Part shown: positions 1 through 8,998 of the stretch, piece by piece
Layout of the letters: the number at the start of each line of letters is the position of its first letter
Position numbering within the stretch: position 1 is the first letter of the stretch
Source: Epilithonimonas vandammei
Lineage (GTDB): Bacteria; Bacteroidota; Bacteroidia; Flavobacteriales; Weeksellaceae
Length of the DNA: 64,000 nt
Assembly (NCBI RefSeq): GCF_003860525.1
Contig: NZ_CP034161.1
Location: 1,798,001 to 1,862,000 of the forward strand
Direction of reading: 5' to 3'
Translations under genes and position numbers: made by a program
The notes under the pieces: model-generated
Database searches by the model: none
Told to the model about the DNA's origin: nothing
What the model saw: the letters and a program-made list of their open reading frames with translations, nothing else

Positions 1-1
1 A

Positions 2-82
2 GTAGATCAGCGGCTTTACAGCAAATACAACCTTACTGAGGAAGAAATAGAATTTATAGAAGAATCAATAAAACCGATGTAA
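2..82 (+). CDS. C-terminal end of a type IIG-like DNA methyltransferase (partial)
   Basis: Only the last 26 residues are inside the window and the gene enters from the left edge. They contain a YNLTEEEIEFIEE segment. That matches the conserved tail (LYgLteeEi.iIe) closing many adenine-specific DNA methyltransferases of the Eco57I/type IIG restriction-modification kind, which methylate and sometimes cut DNA in one polypeptide. The stop lies 15 nt before the next gene, so it probably shares an operon with the helicase and the STAND nuclease downstream. The assignment rests on this short tail alone and no catalytic motif is visible. Confidence 0.55.
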   Translation, partial: VDQRLYSKYNLTEEEIEFIEESIKPM

Positions 83-97
83 AAATAAAAAACAACT

Positions 98-2246
98 TTG
101 GAAACAAAAACAGACCTAAGCGCATTAAACGATAAACAACGAGAAGCCGTAATTAGCGAAAAACAAAAGACTTTTGGTTTTAGCTGGAGCCGGCTCCGGA
201 AAAACAAAAACTTTACTTCAAAAACTTATTTATCTTATTGAAGAAAAAGGGGTAAGTCCGTCTAAAATTCTCGCTATTACATTTACAAAAAATGCGACGA
301 ATGAAATGTTGGATCGGCTGATTATTTCGGCAGATTCAACTGGAGAATACGAAAAACAACTTTTTGACAAAAGAAGAACAAAAATCGAGAAGGACAAAGA
401 ACGTTTTCTTCAACAAAAAAAACATAAATGGATTGATGGATTAACTGTTAAAACCTTCCACTCATTTTGTTATGGTGTTTTGAGAAATGATGGTGTAAAT
501 GAATTTGATAATAAATTCAGAATTATTGGAGATGAAAAAAAGGACGAGGAAGACGAGCTGTCAAAACATGTTGCACCTGAAACTGTTTTCGAAGTATTTC
601 ACAAAATATTAATAGAAAACTGTGAGAACACTGAATATTTACTAAAGCTAAAGCGGTATATTTTAGACTATATCGTAGATAAAATTCATCTTAAAAAAGA
701 TGATAATAACTTCTTTTCAAAAGATGGAAAACATTTTACCACTTTAGATGGCACAAAAGTTCGATCTAAGTCAGAACAGTTTATTGCCGATTGGTTTTAT
801 AGACATAGCATAAAATATGAGTATGAACCTGAGCTCAACGTAAAAGATTTTTCATTTCATCCAGATTTTTTCATTCCCGAAGCAAATTTGTATTTAGAAC
901 ACATCAGCGATTTAAGTTACCCTACCAAAGCAAAGGAAGAACAATTTCAGAAAGGTAAATTGCTTCTTGTAAAAACTTTCGATAGTATGACAAAGGATTC
1001 AGCACTTTTTAATCATACTTTGGATAAAGTTATTAAGAATAGATTGCCTTCGGATTATCAAAAAACTACTTTTCTAAATTATATAGAAGAATTCAACCAT
1101 TACCATTCTGATGTAAAGGATTTTATCCAACAGGTAATCAGAGTTACTGATATGATTAAAGTTGAAAACATTTCGATTGATACCGTTCTGCAAAGCGCAA
1201 TAAAAGATCAACACGAGAGAATTAGAAATTTTTATGAGTTGGCTATACCGATTGTGAAGGGCTTTATAGATTATTGTACAAATAAATCTTATTTAGATTT
1301 CGACGATTTAATTTCAAAAAGCACATCGTTATTTCTAAATCATGATGATGTAATTCAAAAATATCGAAATAAATTCGAATATATCTTGGTTGATGAATTT
1401 CAAGATGTAAACAATTTGCAGGTTGAATTAATAAAGCTTTTACTCACAAACAAAACACAACTTTTCTGCGTTGGTGATGATTGGCAAAGTATTTACGGTT
1501 TCAGAGGCTCTAATGTAAATTACATTGTTGAATTTGAAAAGCATTTTGATAATGCTGAAATTATAAAGCTAAATTTAAACTATCGAAGTACTCAGAATAT
1601 AGTTGGAGCAAGTAATGAAGTCATTAAACATAACAAATTTAAAGTTGATAAGGATGTTCAAGCTTCAAAAATGTCAGAACATAAAATTGTAGTTTTTTCA
1701 GGAAACAATCTTGAAGAAAATATCCAATTTTGTAGTGAAAAAGTGAACGAGCTACTGAAAGATGGTATTAATAATGATGAAATATTGTTTTTGTACAGGA
1801 GAAATAAAATGTTTAGTCCATATTTCAACTTTTTCAAGGGAGAAGGAACAAGAGTACAGTGGAAAACAATTCACGCTTCCAAAGGATTAGAAGCTAAGGT
1901 CGTTTTTATTATTGGTTTAACTGAAGGAAATGGTGGGTTTCCTGATATTTGGTTGGAAGACAGGATTTTCCAGATTATCAAAAAAGCTAACCATGATATT
2001 TTGATGGAAGAGGAAAGGCGACTGTTTTATGTTGCAATAACAAGAGCGAAAGACAAGTTATTTCTGATAACCGAAAAAGGAAATGAATCAAGTTTTCTAA
2101 AAGAAATCCCAGATGTTTTTACAGTAAGAACTGTCAATCAAATGACGTCAGTTGTAGAGAAGATTGAAACCTGCAATAAATGTTTTAGTCAGTTGGAAAA
2201 GTTATGGGTTGTTTGTCCTTATTGTGGAGAGATAATTGAAAAGTAA
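98..2246 (+). CDS. UvrD/Rep-like superfamily 1 helicase with nuclease-like insertion, frameshifted near its start
   Basis: This is an ATP-dependent DNA helicase of the UvrD/Rep class. From the in-frame TTG at 174 the protein has Walker A AGAGSGKT (residues 4-11), Walker B VDEFQD (D407, E408), the later helicase motifs (GDDWQSIYGFRG, LNYRST, IHASKGLEAKVV, VAITRAK) and a C-terminal zinc ribbon (C667/C670, C681/C684). Between the helicase motifs lies an insert with E201, HPDF (D231) and LEH (E242), resembling the Vsr/PD-(D/E)xK-like domain of some UvrD relatives. The expected Q motif (ALNDKQREAV) is encoded just upstream in another frame from a TTG at 98. A +1 shift near 165-173 is needed to join it, so the gene is either broken or misread there. 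The next gene starts 20 nt downstream. A role in defence is inferred from context. Confidence 0.8.
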
Positions 2247-2266
2247 TTCTCTAATATTATGTAAAA

Positions 2267-5200
2267 ATGCTATCCAGAAAGCGCATTAATCCCAATAGTT
2301 CTATTAGAAGTGGATATTCCTACGAAGATTTGTTCGTAATGAAGTTGTGTGCGGATTGGTTGAATAGTGCAGATAAATATTCTGAAATTAAAGTTCAATT
2401 TATACCAGAAGAAATAAGGGATACTCACTTTGCACTTGATGATATTGTTGCTCAACGAAAAAATGGTGACGCTGAATATTATCAAGTAAAACATGTTCAA
2501 AATCCTGATTTAGATTTATGGGATTCCGAAAAAATTGTAAGTAAGGGTCTTGAAAAATGGGTGAAATCATTTTTCGCACTGAAAAGTGCTAAAAAAGAAT
2601 GTGTTTTATTCACAAATGCAAAATTACACTGTTCTTTAGAAGAGTGTTATCGGGATTATAAATTTGATATTCAAAAATTAAAATCCTCCAATGTTGAGTT
2701 TTACAATTGTTTATTAGCAAATGGATATAGAGAAAAAGAGCTAAAGACTTTTTTTGAATCATTTGAATTTCGATTTAATCAACCTAACAAGAAAACATTA
2801 GAGGAAGAACTTCGGAATCATTTTTATCAAAAACTCAAAGTTACCGTCGCTGGTGTTGATAGGTTGCTTTTATATATTAATGAGCAAGGATCAGAAAAAG
2901 AACCAAAATCTATCACTCTTCAAGAGATACGATCTAAATTATCCTGGGACAATCCAAGACCACTAAATCAAAATTTTTTTGTCCCAGGAGACTTTGAATT
3001 TTTTGACAAAAAAACTCATGAGGATATTCTTGAAGATTTATCCAATGTTGATGGTGGGATCAAGGTTTTTACTGGCAAGCCAGGATCTGGTAAAAGTACT
3101 TATCTATCTAAGTTATACAACATCCTTCAGAAAAAGGGATATTTAGTTTTTAGACATCATTATCATCTAAATCCAAAAGATACAACTTTCTATGACAGAT
3201 TGAATTCAAAACGTGTCGTGGAAGGACTTAAAGCTGAATTCAAAAAACAGAAAAATTCTGTTTTAGATGGATTGGCAGAACAAAATACTGCGCAGATTCA
3301 ACTTAAAGTATTCATAGATACGCTTTCAAGCTATAGCGTAACTTCAAAAGTGCCTTTCATCTTAATTATAGATGGACTTGATCATGTAATACGAGAAGGA
3401 AATAGTCAAAGAGAACTTATTGATTTTCTTAACGAGATACTATTTCCTCAAACAGGATATTGGCTAATAATTGGAACACAGGAGATCGCTACGGATAGCT
3501 TCCCAAATGCAATCCATGATTATGCCCCAAAAGACAAATGGATTGAAATAAAAGGATTGAATCGCCAAAGTATTAAATCCATTATTAACAAAGCATTTCC
3601 TAAAAAAGAAAGGGATCATGGCGTTTATGACGAGAAAATTATATCTAAAATTTATGCCTTAACGCAAGGAAATCCATTGCACCTACGATATGTTCTTTCT
3701 GAAATCACAAATCAGAAAATGCATTTATCCTCGTACGACTTAGATAAGATACCTCCATATAACGGTGAAATTGAAGGTTATTACACAGCTCTCTGGAGAA
3801 GACTTTCGCCACTCTCAAAAACAATTTCTTTTGCATTAACTTCACTTGATTTTAAGCTACAGGAAGAACAACTTTTTTCATTATTTAATGATTTGGAAGT
3901 GAAACCGTATGAAATAGGTGATAGTTTTTTACAAATTCGTCACTTATTTAGATTTGATTTACAAGGTATTTCTACGTTTCACAATAGTTTTTTAGTATTC
4001 GTGCTTAATCAACCTGAGTTAGAAATGCAAAAAAGCATACTTTATAAAGTACTTGAGAACTGGTTAAGAAAAGATTCACAGAAAGAATTAGCATGGTCAG
4101 AATTACCTAAAATCGAATACTACTTAGGAAAACCAGAATTATTATTATCAATTAACAATGATTGGATAATAGATAATTATATTCAAGGTAAAAGTGAGCA
4201 ATTGATTGAAAGCACAATTTATATTGCTTCAAAAGCATCTTTTGAACTAAAGAGGTTTGATAAAGTTATATATTTTTCTACGGTTTTGGGTGCATTTAGG
4301 AATCGAGAATTCAATTTAGGTGATACTTTAGCAGAAATTTGGGTAACCGCATTTAAGATTAATAAGGGTTACAATATTCTATATCCAGATTTTTCAACTT
4401 TAACTGGCTACCAAATAAAAGAAATCTTAATAGCATTGCATAAGAATGGTATTGTTGATAAAATTCCTAATGAGGCAATTGATCGGATTAATGACTTATT
4501 ACAAAGCAATGACGAAGATTATCTAACATTAGTAAAATACTGGCTTGAAGTACTTTCGCAAATCGAAACTAAAAATATAAAAAGAGTTTTTGATTTCATA
4601 AAACAGTTTAGAAAAGAAAATAAATCTGGTGATTTATTCTTTCATTATATAGGTGAAATTCTTAATTCGAGTCAAGCTGAAGAAATAATTGAGGATATTG
4701 TAAAATTAAGATTAGATGCCGAGGAAAAAACAGCTGTTGGAAAGCGCCTTATGATCGATGATTTAGAGAAAAATAGATCACAATTTGAAAAGTATATTCT
4801 AAAATTATTGCCTAAGCATCACCACTTTAGAAGTCTCTATTGCAAATTGAGAAATAATACTTATACTACTGAAATTCAAATAATACCACTTAATGATTTT
4901 CCTTCCAAAGTAAGTTTTTATTCTTATGAAATAGATTCTGTTTCCGAATTATTTGAAAAAAATCTTTTCGCTTCTTTTATTAATGATGGTAGTTCCTCAT
5001 TTATAACCAACACAGACCTCGGAGAAGAAAAATGGCTAGCAGATTTGTATAATGCTGTCTTGGAGATGGGAGATATAATAAAACAACATCATAAAAACAA
5101 GCAAACGTTAAACGCAAAAATCGTATTAAAACCATTAATTGAATTACCAAATTTAGATTTTATAGAGCATAGAGATTTGTATGATTATCAGAGAGTTTCA

Positions 5201-8101
5201 ATTCGCAAAATAGTTGACAATGTCCTTTGGTTTGCATCAATTATCAACAAAACATTTGACAAGCTTTTAATATTGAGTTTTGATGATTTATGTTTTCTGA
5301 ATAATTGGAATTTCTACAACCGTCAATCTTTGCACAGTATAGTTAAATTGCCATCAATTAAAATTAATGAAAAAGATCTAAAGCATTTTATAGATTTAGA
5401 GGAACAATATACTTTAGAACATATAATACCCTTCAATGAAAAAGCTCAAAGATTAATAGAATTATCAATTTTGGCATTTAACAATGGCGACCACGAGAAA
5501 GCTCAACAGTTAAATACTAAATCAGCACAGAATATTTTAGCCTATAGTCACCATAAAGATATGTTGCTTTATCAAATTTTGGAAAGTATTAGTATTATTA
5601 ATTCTGCGAGTTCAAAGAGAGCGAAGGAATTCATAAGAAAAATATTTCCTTATGTCTTCAATATTGAAAAACTTACTGATGGTGATGAAACGAGGCACTT
5701 TATGGGCAAACTTTGTAGTTTATTACCTAAAATTGATCGTGAGTTGTTATTCAATCAATACTTTCAGTACATTGAACAACGCGAATATTACGATATAGAA
5801 AATTGCTTCGATGATATTCTTGCGTCATTAGATTATAAAGATCCAGTCGCAAAAGCTATTGGCGGAACTGCAATTGAACCACATTACTCAACTTTGAAAA
5901 AAAACTCAAAAGATGATCCCGCTGCGCATGTAGTCTTATCTGAATTACAAGAGAGATTTAATTATTCCGATAAACCTGAAGAGAAGGAATTCGAAAGAAC
6001 TAAGATTAATAGAGACCCTAATTTGAGCAATGTTTTACCAGAAAAATTAATCGGATATATCGAAAACAAATTGGGTCATAAAATAAAGTTTGTTGATTAC
6101 GAAGTTTCCAGTTTTTTATTAGATTGGTTTAAAGCTAAAGCAGATAGCAGATTAACTGAACAGGAAAAAAAGATTAAGATTATTAAAAAGATCCTTAATA
6201 ATGATTTTTCAAAAGTTTCAAGTGAATTACTTGATGGCATTTATCCTACAGCATATAAATTTGACAAAAATTTTGCATTTGATTGCATTTGTTGGGCTCA
6301 TTCAAACGGTGGCGGATGGTCTATGTTTACCCAAAACCTTGAAGAATCACGTAATAGATGGACTAGAGTAATGAGGGATTTTCCTGAAAGATTGGATGAA
6401 TTTTATTTCAAAACTGTATCAAATGTAGGTCTTCGATATGGTCGGGAAAAAGATTATTCTGTACCAATTCCCAACTCAGTGCAATTCTTTTATGACATTG
6501 GAGAAGTTTCAACTGCTGAAATAATAATAGAGCATTATTTAGATATGCTCCCCAATATATTTCCAACTGTAAGCTTAGAGATTCCTCAACATCTTACTAA
6601 TCCAGCCAAGATTTCAGATTTCGACATTTTACTCACGAGATTACATTGGATTAGTCCTATCGTAAGATCGCGAGCTGCAGAGAAAATTTCGGAATTATTA
6701 ATTCACGATGTTTCTGGAGAATATCATGACTGTTTTCTAAATTATTTATTCCATGAAGATTTAGAAAGTAGGGTTTGTGAAGGTTTATTGATTTTAATAA
6801 AATCACTTCAAAATAAATCTTCATCTTCATACAAGCATCTTAATCAATCAGTTTTAGATAATTTATTATCAATAAGATGTATGGCTACTGATTTAATCAT
6901 GATGAAGATTTCAGACTTATTAAATATCAAACTAAACTTTCATCATCCAATGGTTTTAACTCTTACTTCTGCTGAGACAAAATTATCAGAGGATAAGTTT
7001 ATGCAATTAGTAGGAAGAAATCTTCCAATGATATATGTTAATCATGTTGAATCATTTGAGTCCAAATTAAGTGGAAATCTAAAAGCATGGGAAATATGGT
7101 GTGGAATGTATGAAGAAGAATGTAAATTTAGAAATCTTAAGTACAACAAAAATCTGGATGAAGATTTTAAAAATTCTCATCATAATCATATGACTGGACG
7201 TTGTACAATTTTTGGAGATATTCTCAAATCAACTTTTTTTCGATTAATTGACTTTATTTATCAATTTGGTGAAATAAAATTCATTGATTTTTGGCAGCTC
7301 ACAATTAAAAACTTACCAGTAGATTATTCGATTTGGGGAATAGAAACTATTAAGAAGCCGAAGAATTGGCAAGAATTTACTGTAAATAAATTAGGAGAAA
7401 TAGAAAATTTATCACAAGTAATTTCATCTTTCTATGATAACAAGGATAAAAATGTTCCTATATATTATTACTACAGTTTTCCTCTAAATCATAATGATTC
7501 TAATTGTAATTCTCGTTTTTTTGAAATTGAATTTACACTATTTGGGTATGATGAACAATTTGACATCGATATTGAAGCTGAAGATATTTATCGGAAGCTT
7601 TCAAATTTTGCTTTTTGGTATAATCCAGTTACACAACCATTTCGCTTTGGCATTTTAGATTGTGAGCTAGCTTTTCATCAAACTAAAAGTCCACATAGTG
7701 GATTTTTCCCACTTGCCGTACCGATATCAAATCAAACAAATAATATGTGGCAATATTTTAGAATGAAAAATAATATTAATTTATTGTCAGAATCACTTAG
7801 TTCAGGACTAATCTTAGAGAATTCATCAGGGATTTTACAATATAAAAATAATGATAAAGTTGTAGCTTTTTATCATGACTTTTTGGATGATTTTAAAGAT
7901 GTATATCGCTATGATGAACCTTTCGGGTATGGTAATTTTTTGAATATTGATAAATCTTATTTAGATAAATATATTGAAAAAAAAGAGCTGGACATTGCAG
8001 TGTTAGTTAAGCAGACTTTAATAACTAAAAATTCTGCAAGTCGCCATGATGAGTATGAGAAGGAAATAAAATATCAAAAGATTTTGGTGAAAATTATTTG
8101 A
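2267..8101 (+). CDS. Giant Cap4/DUF4297-like nuclease fused to a STAND NTPase, candidate antiphage protein
   Basis: The product has 1944 residues. The N-terminus (about 15-130) resembles a Cap4/DUF4297-type PD-(D/E)xK DNA endonuclease: a SGYSYEDLF entry helix, LDDIV (D58/D59), then E70-Y-Y-Q73-V-K75. A STAND/NACHT-type P-loop NTPase follows, with Walker A GKPGSGKS (270-277) and Walker B ILIIDGLD (D369, D372). The remaining roughly 1400 residues look largely helical, carry no motif I can name, and may form the sensor region typical of STAND proteins. Nuclease-STAND-long sensor is the plan of the Avs antiviral proteins, which cut DNA after binding a phage protein, but I cannot place it in a known Avs type. 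It sits 20 nt after the helicase gene, probably in one transcript, and its DNA is markedly AT-rich, consistent with horizontal transfer. Confidence 0.75.
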   Translation: MLSRKRINPNSSIRSGYSYEDLFVMKLCADWLNSADKYSEIKVQFIPEEIRDTHFALDDIVAQRKNGDAEYYQVKHVQNPDLDLWDSEKIVSKGLEKWVKSFFALKSAKKECVLFTNAKLHCSLEECYRDYKFDIQKLKSSNVEFYNCLLANGYREKELKTFFESFEFRFNQPNKKTLEEELRNHFYQKLKVTVAGVDRLLLYINEQGSEKEPKSITLQEIRSKLSWDNPRPLNQNFFVPGDFEFFDKKTHEDILEDLSNVDGGIKVFTGKPGSGKSTYLSKLYNILQKKGYLVFRHHYHLNPKDTTFYDRLNSKRVVEGLKAEFKKQKNSVLDGLAEQNTAQIQLKVFIDTLSSYSVTSKVPFILIIDGLDHVIREGNSQRELIDFLNEILFPQTGYWLIIGTQEIATDSFPNAIHDYAPKDKWIEIKGLNRQSIKSIINKAFPKKERDHGVYDEKIISKIYALTQGNPLHLRYVLSEITNQKMHLSSYDLDKIPPYNGEIEGYYTALWRRLSPLSKTISFALTSLDFKLQEEQLFSLFNDLEVKPYEIGDSFLQIRHLFRFDLQGISTFHNSFLVFVLNQPELEMQKSILYKVLENWLRKDSQKELAWSELPKIEYYLGKPELLLSINNDWIIDNYIQGKSEQLIESTIYIASKASFELKRFDKVIYFSTVLGAFRNREFNLGDTLAEIWVTAFKINKGYNILYPDFSTLTGYQIKEILIALHKNGIVDKIPNEAIDRINDLLQSNDEDYLTLVKYWLEVLSQIETKNIKRVFDFIKQFRKENKSGDLFFHYIGEILNSSQAEEIIEDIVKLRLDAEEKTAVGKRLMIDDLEKNRSQFEKYILKLLPKHHHFRSLYCKLRNNTYTTEIQIIPLNDFPSKVSFYSYEIDSVSELFEKNLFASFINDGSSSFITNTDLGEEKWLADLYNAVLEMGDIIKQHHKNKQTLNAKIVLKPLIELPNLDFIEHRDLYDYQRVSIRKIVDNVLWFASIINKTFDKLLILSFDDLCFLNNWNFYNRQSLHSIVKLPSIKINEKDLKHFIDLEEQYTLEHIIPFNEKAQRLIELSILAFNNGDHEKAQQLNTKSAQNILAYSHHKDMLLYQILESISIINSASSKRAKEFIRKIFPYVFNIEKLTDGDETRHFMGKLCSLLPKIDRELLFNQYFQYIEQREYYDIENCFDDILASLDYKDPVAKAIGGTAIEPHYSTLKKNSKDDPAAHVVLSELQERFNYSDKPEEKEFERTKINRDPNLSNVLPEKLIGYIENKLGHKIKFVDYEVSSFLLDWFKAKADSRLTEQEKKIKIIKKILNNDFSKVSSELLDGIYPTAYKFDKNFAFDCICWAHSNGGGWSMFTQNLEESRNRWTRVMRDFPERLDEFYFKTVSNVGLRYGREKDYSVPIPNSVQFFYDIGEVSTAEIIIEHYLDMLPNIFPTVSLEIPQHLTNPAKISDFDILLTRLHWISPIVRSRAAEKISELLIHDVSGEYHDCFLNYLFHEDLESRVCEGLLILIKSLQNKSSSSYKHLNQSVLDNLLSIRCMATDLIMMKISDLLNIKLNFHHPMVLTLTSAETKLSEDKFMQLVGRNLPMIYVNHVESFESKLSGNLKAWEIWCGMYEEECKFRNLKYNKNLDEDFKNSHHNHMTGRCTIFGDILKSTFFRLIDFIYQFGEIKFIDFWQLTIKNLPVDYSIWGIETIKKPKNWQEFTVNKLGEIENLSQVISSFYDNKDKNVPIYYYYSFPLNHNDSNCNSRFFEIEFTLFGYDEQFDIDIEAEDIYRKLSNFAFWYNPVTQPFRFGILDCELAFHQTKSPHSGFFPLAVPISNQTNNMWQYFRMKNNINLLSESLSSGLILENSSGILQYKNNDKVVAFYHDFLDDFKDVYRYDEPFGYGNFLNIDKSYLDKYIEKKELDIAVLVKQTLITKNSASRHDEYEKEIKYQKILVKII

Positions 8102-8109
8102 TAATTTAA

Positions 8110-8394
8110 AAATTAGATTTACAAAGATTGGCTCAGAATGGAAATCTTTGGTTTGCAGGTGATTTAAATATTTCATTTTCTGGTCACCCCTACCCAAGTA
8201 AAGCTGTTCAGAATGATTTTAGAGATTTTTGTGAAGCTGAAGACCTTGAAATTATTACTCAAGACATCGCTAATTCCGCACTTCATATTGTTTTGAGTAA
8301 AAATTTATTGTTTGGAAAATCTGTAAAAATTATCGAAAAGCCAATTGAAAACCGGATATCCGATCACAACTTAATTCTGGCAGAAATTAATTAG
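8110..8394 (+). pseudogene. C-terminal remnant of an endonuclease/exonuclease/phosphatase family protein
   Basis: The frame opens after a stop at 8107 and has no ATG; a TTG at 8128 is the only plausible start. It encodes FAGDLNISFS near the front and SDHNLILAEIN at the end, which match the conserved GDfN and sDH.l..ei motifs of the last third of endonuclease/exonuclease/phosphatase domains. Full family members exceed 200 residues and begin with motifs absent here, so this is a truncated relic. It directly follows the giant nuclease gene, so an insertion or deletion at the edge of the defence island is a likely cause. Confidence 0.55.
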
Positions 8395-8572
8395 AATTTC
8401 AACATATGCAATGGAAATGATAAAATGACACCTCTTGCGAAAACCATGTTTGATAGTATTTTTGTTTCAAATCTATTATGTTCTTAACATTGGTAAAACG
8501 AGTTTGTTAAATTGGACTTAATTTAAAACTATGTTTGCTTGAAAGATTTACTTCAATAAAAATTTTGCATGT

Positions 8573-8595
8573 ATAATCGGATTATTTCCGATTAT
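8573..8595. promoter_or_regulatory. Inverted repeat upstream of hipBA
   Basis: Arms ataatcgg (8573-8580) and ccgattat (8588-8595) are perfect complements around a 7-nt centre. The element lies about 40 bp upstream of a TAAATTTG promoter box, so it could be a distal HipB operator or a small hairpin. Its function is inferred from position only. Confidence 0.35.
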
Positions 8596-8633
8596 CCATG
8601 TTCATATTTACAATATTATCAAAAATATTTTCG

Positions 8634-8641
8634 TAAATTTG
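8634..8641 (+). promoter_or_regulatory. Predicted -7 promoter box (TAAATTTG) of hipBA
   Basis: TAAATTTG matches the Bacteroidota -7 consensus TAnnTTTG and lies about 50 nt upstream of the hipB ATG. The gap from 8395 to 8692 holds this box, the two inverted repeats and no other recognisable gene. Confidence 0.5.
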
Positions 8642-8652
8642 TGATACAATGA

Positions 8653-8674
8653 TATTAATTGTATTCAATTAATA
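8653..8674. promoter_or_regulatory. Perfect palindromic operator candidate for HipB
   Basis: Arms tattaattg (8653-8661) and caattaata (8666-8674) are exact reverse complements around tatt. The site begins 11 nt after the TAAATTTG box, over the expected start of transcription and 18 nt before the hipB ATG. That is where an autoregulating antitoxin would bind. HipB-type repressors are known to bind paired palindromes upstream of their own operon; binding here is inferred. Confidence 0.5.
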
Positions 8675-8692
8675 CGTTTAAATACCCTTATA

Positions 8693-8998
8693 ATGTTACT
8701 TATATCACTTTCCAAAGCCCAAAAAACCTTAGTTCAAAATATCCGTGAACGAAGATTACAGATGGATCTTACTCAAGAAGGTTTAGCAGAAAGATCGGGC
8801 GTTCCTTTATCCACTTTGAGAAAATTTGAACAAACCGGAATGATTTCTTTAGAATCTTTTCTGAAAATTCTTTCTATTGTTGGTGGATTAGAAGAGATGA
8901 TTGAAGGATTAAAGCCAAATACACCTGCTTTTAAATCGATTGATGAAGTCATAAAAATTGACAAAAAAACCGTTAAAAAAAGAGGAAGTAAGAAATGA
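8693..8998 (+). CDS. hipB: HipB-like XRE-family antitoxin/repressor
   Basis: This 101-residue protein has an XRE/Cro helix-turn-helix at about residues 10-65 (VQNIRERRLQMDLTQEGLAE, then SGVPLSTLRKFEQTG). A lysine-rich tail follows (IDKKTVKKRGSKK). HipB antitoxins bind the HipA kinase, neutralise it, and repress the operon together with it. The stop overlaps the hipA start in an ATGA junction, indicating translational coupling. A palindrome lies just upstream of the gene. Identification is firm from the HTH and the neighbour. Confidence 0.85.
   Translation: MLLISLSKAQKTLVQNIRERRLQMDLTQEGLAERSGVPLSTLRKFEQTGMISLESFLKILSIVGGLEEMIEGLKPNTPAFKSIDEVIKIDKKTVKKRGSKK

Noticed and set aside
2-200. Programmed frameshift in the helicase gene
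   Set aside because: The caaaagactttt run could look slippery, but no stimulating structure, no second tier of evidence and no family precedent were seen. A simple indel is more likely.
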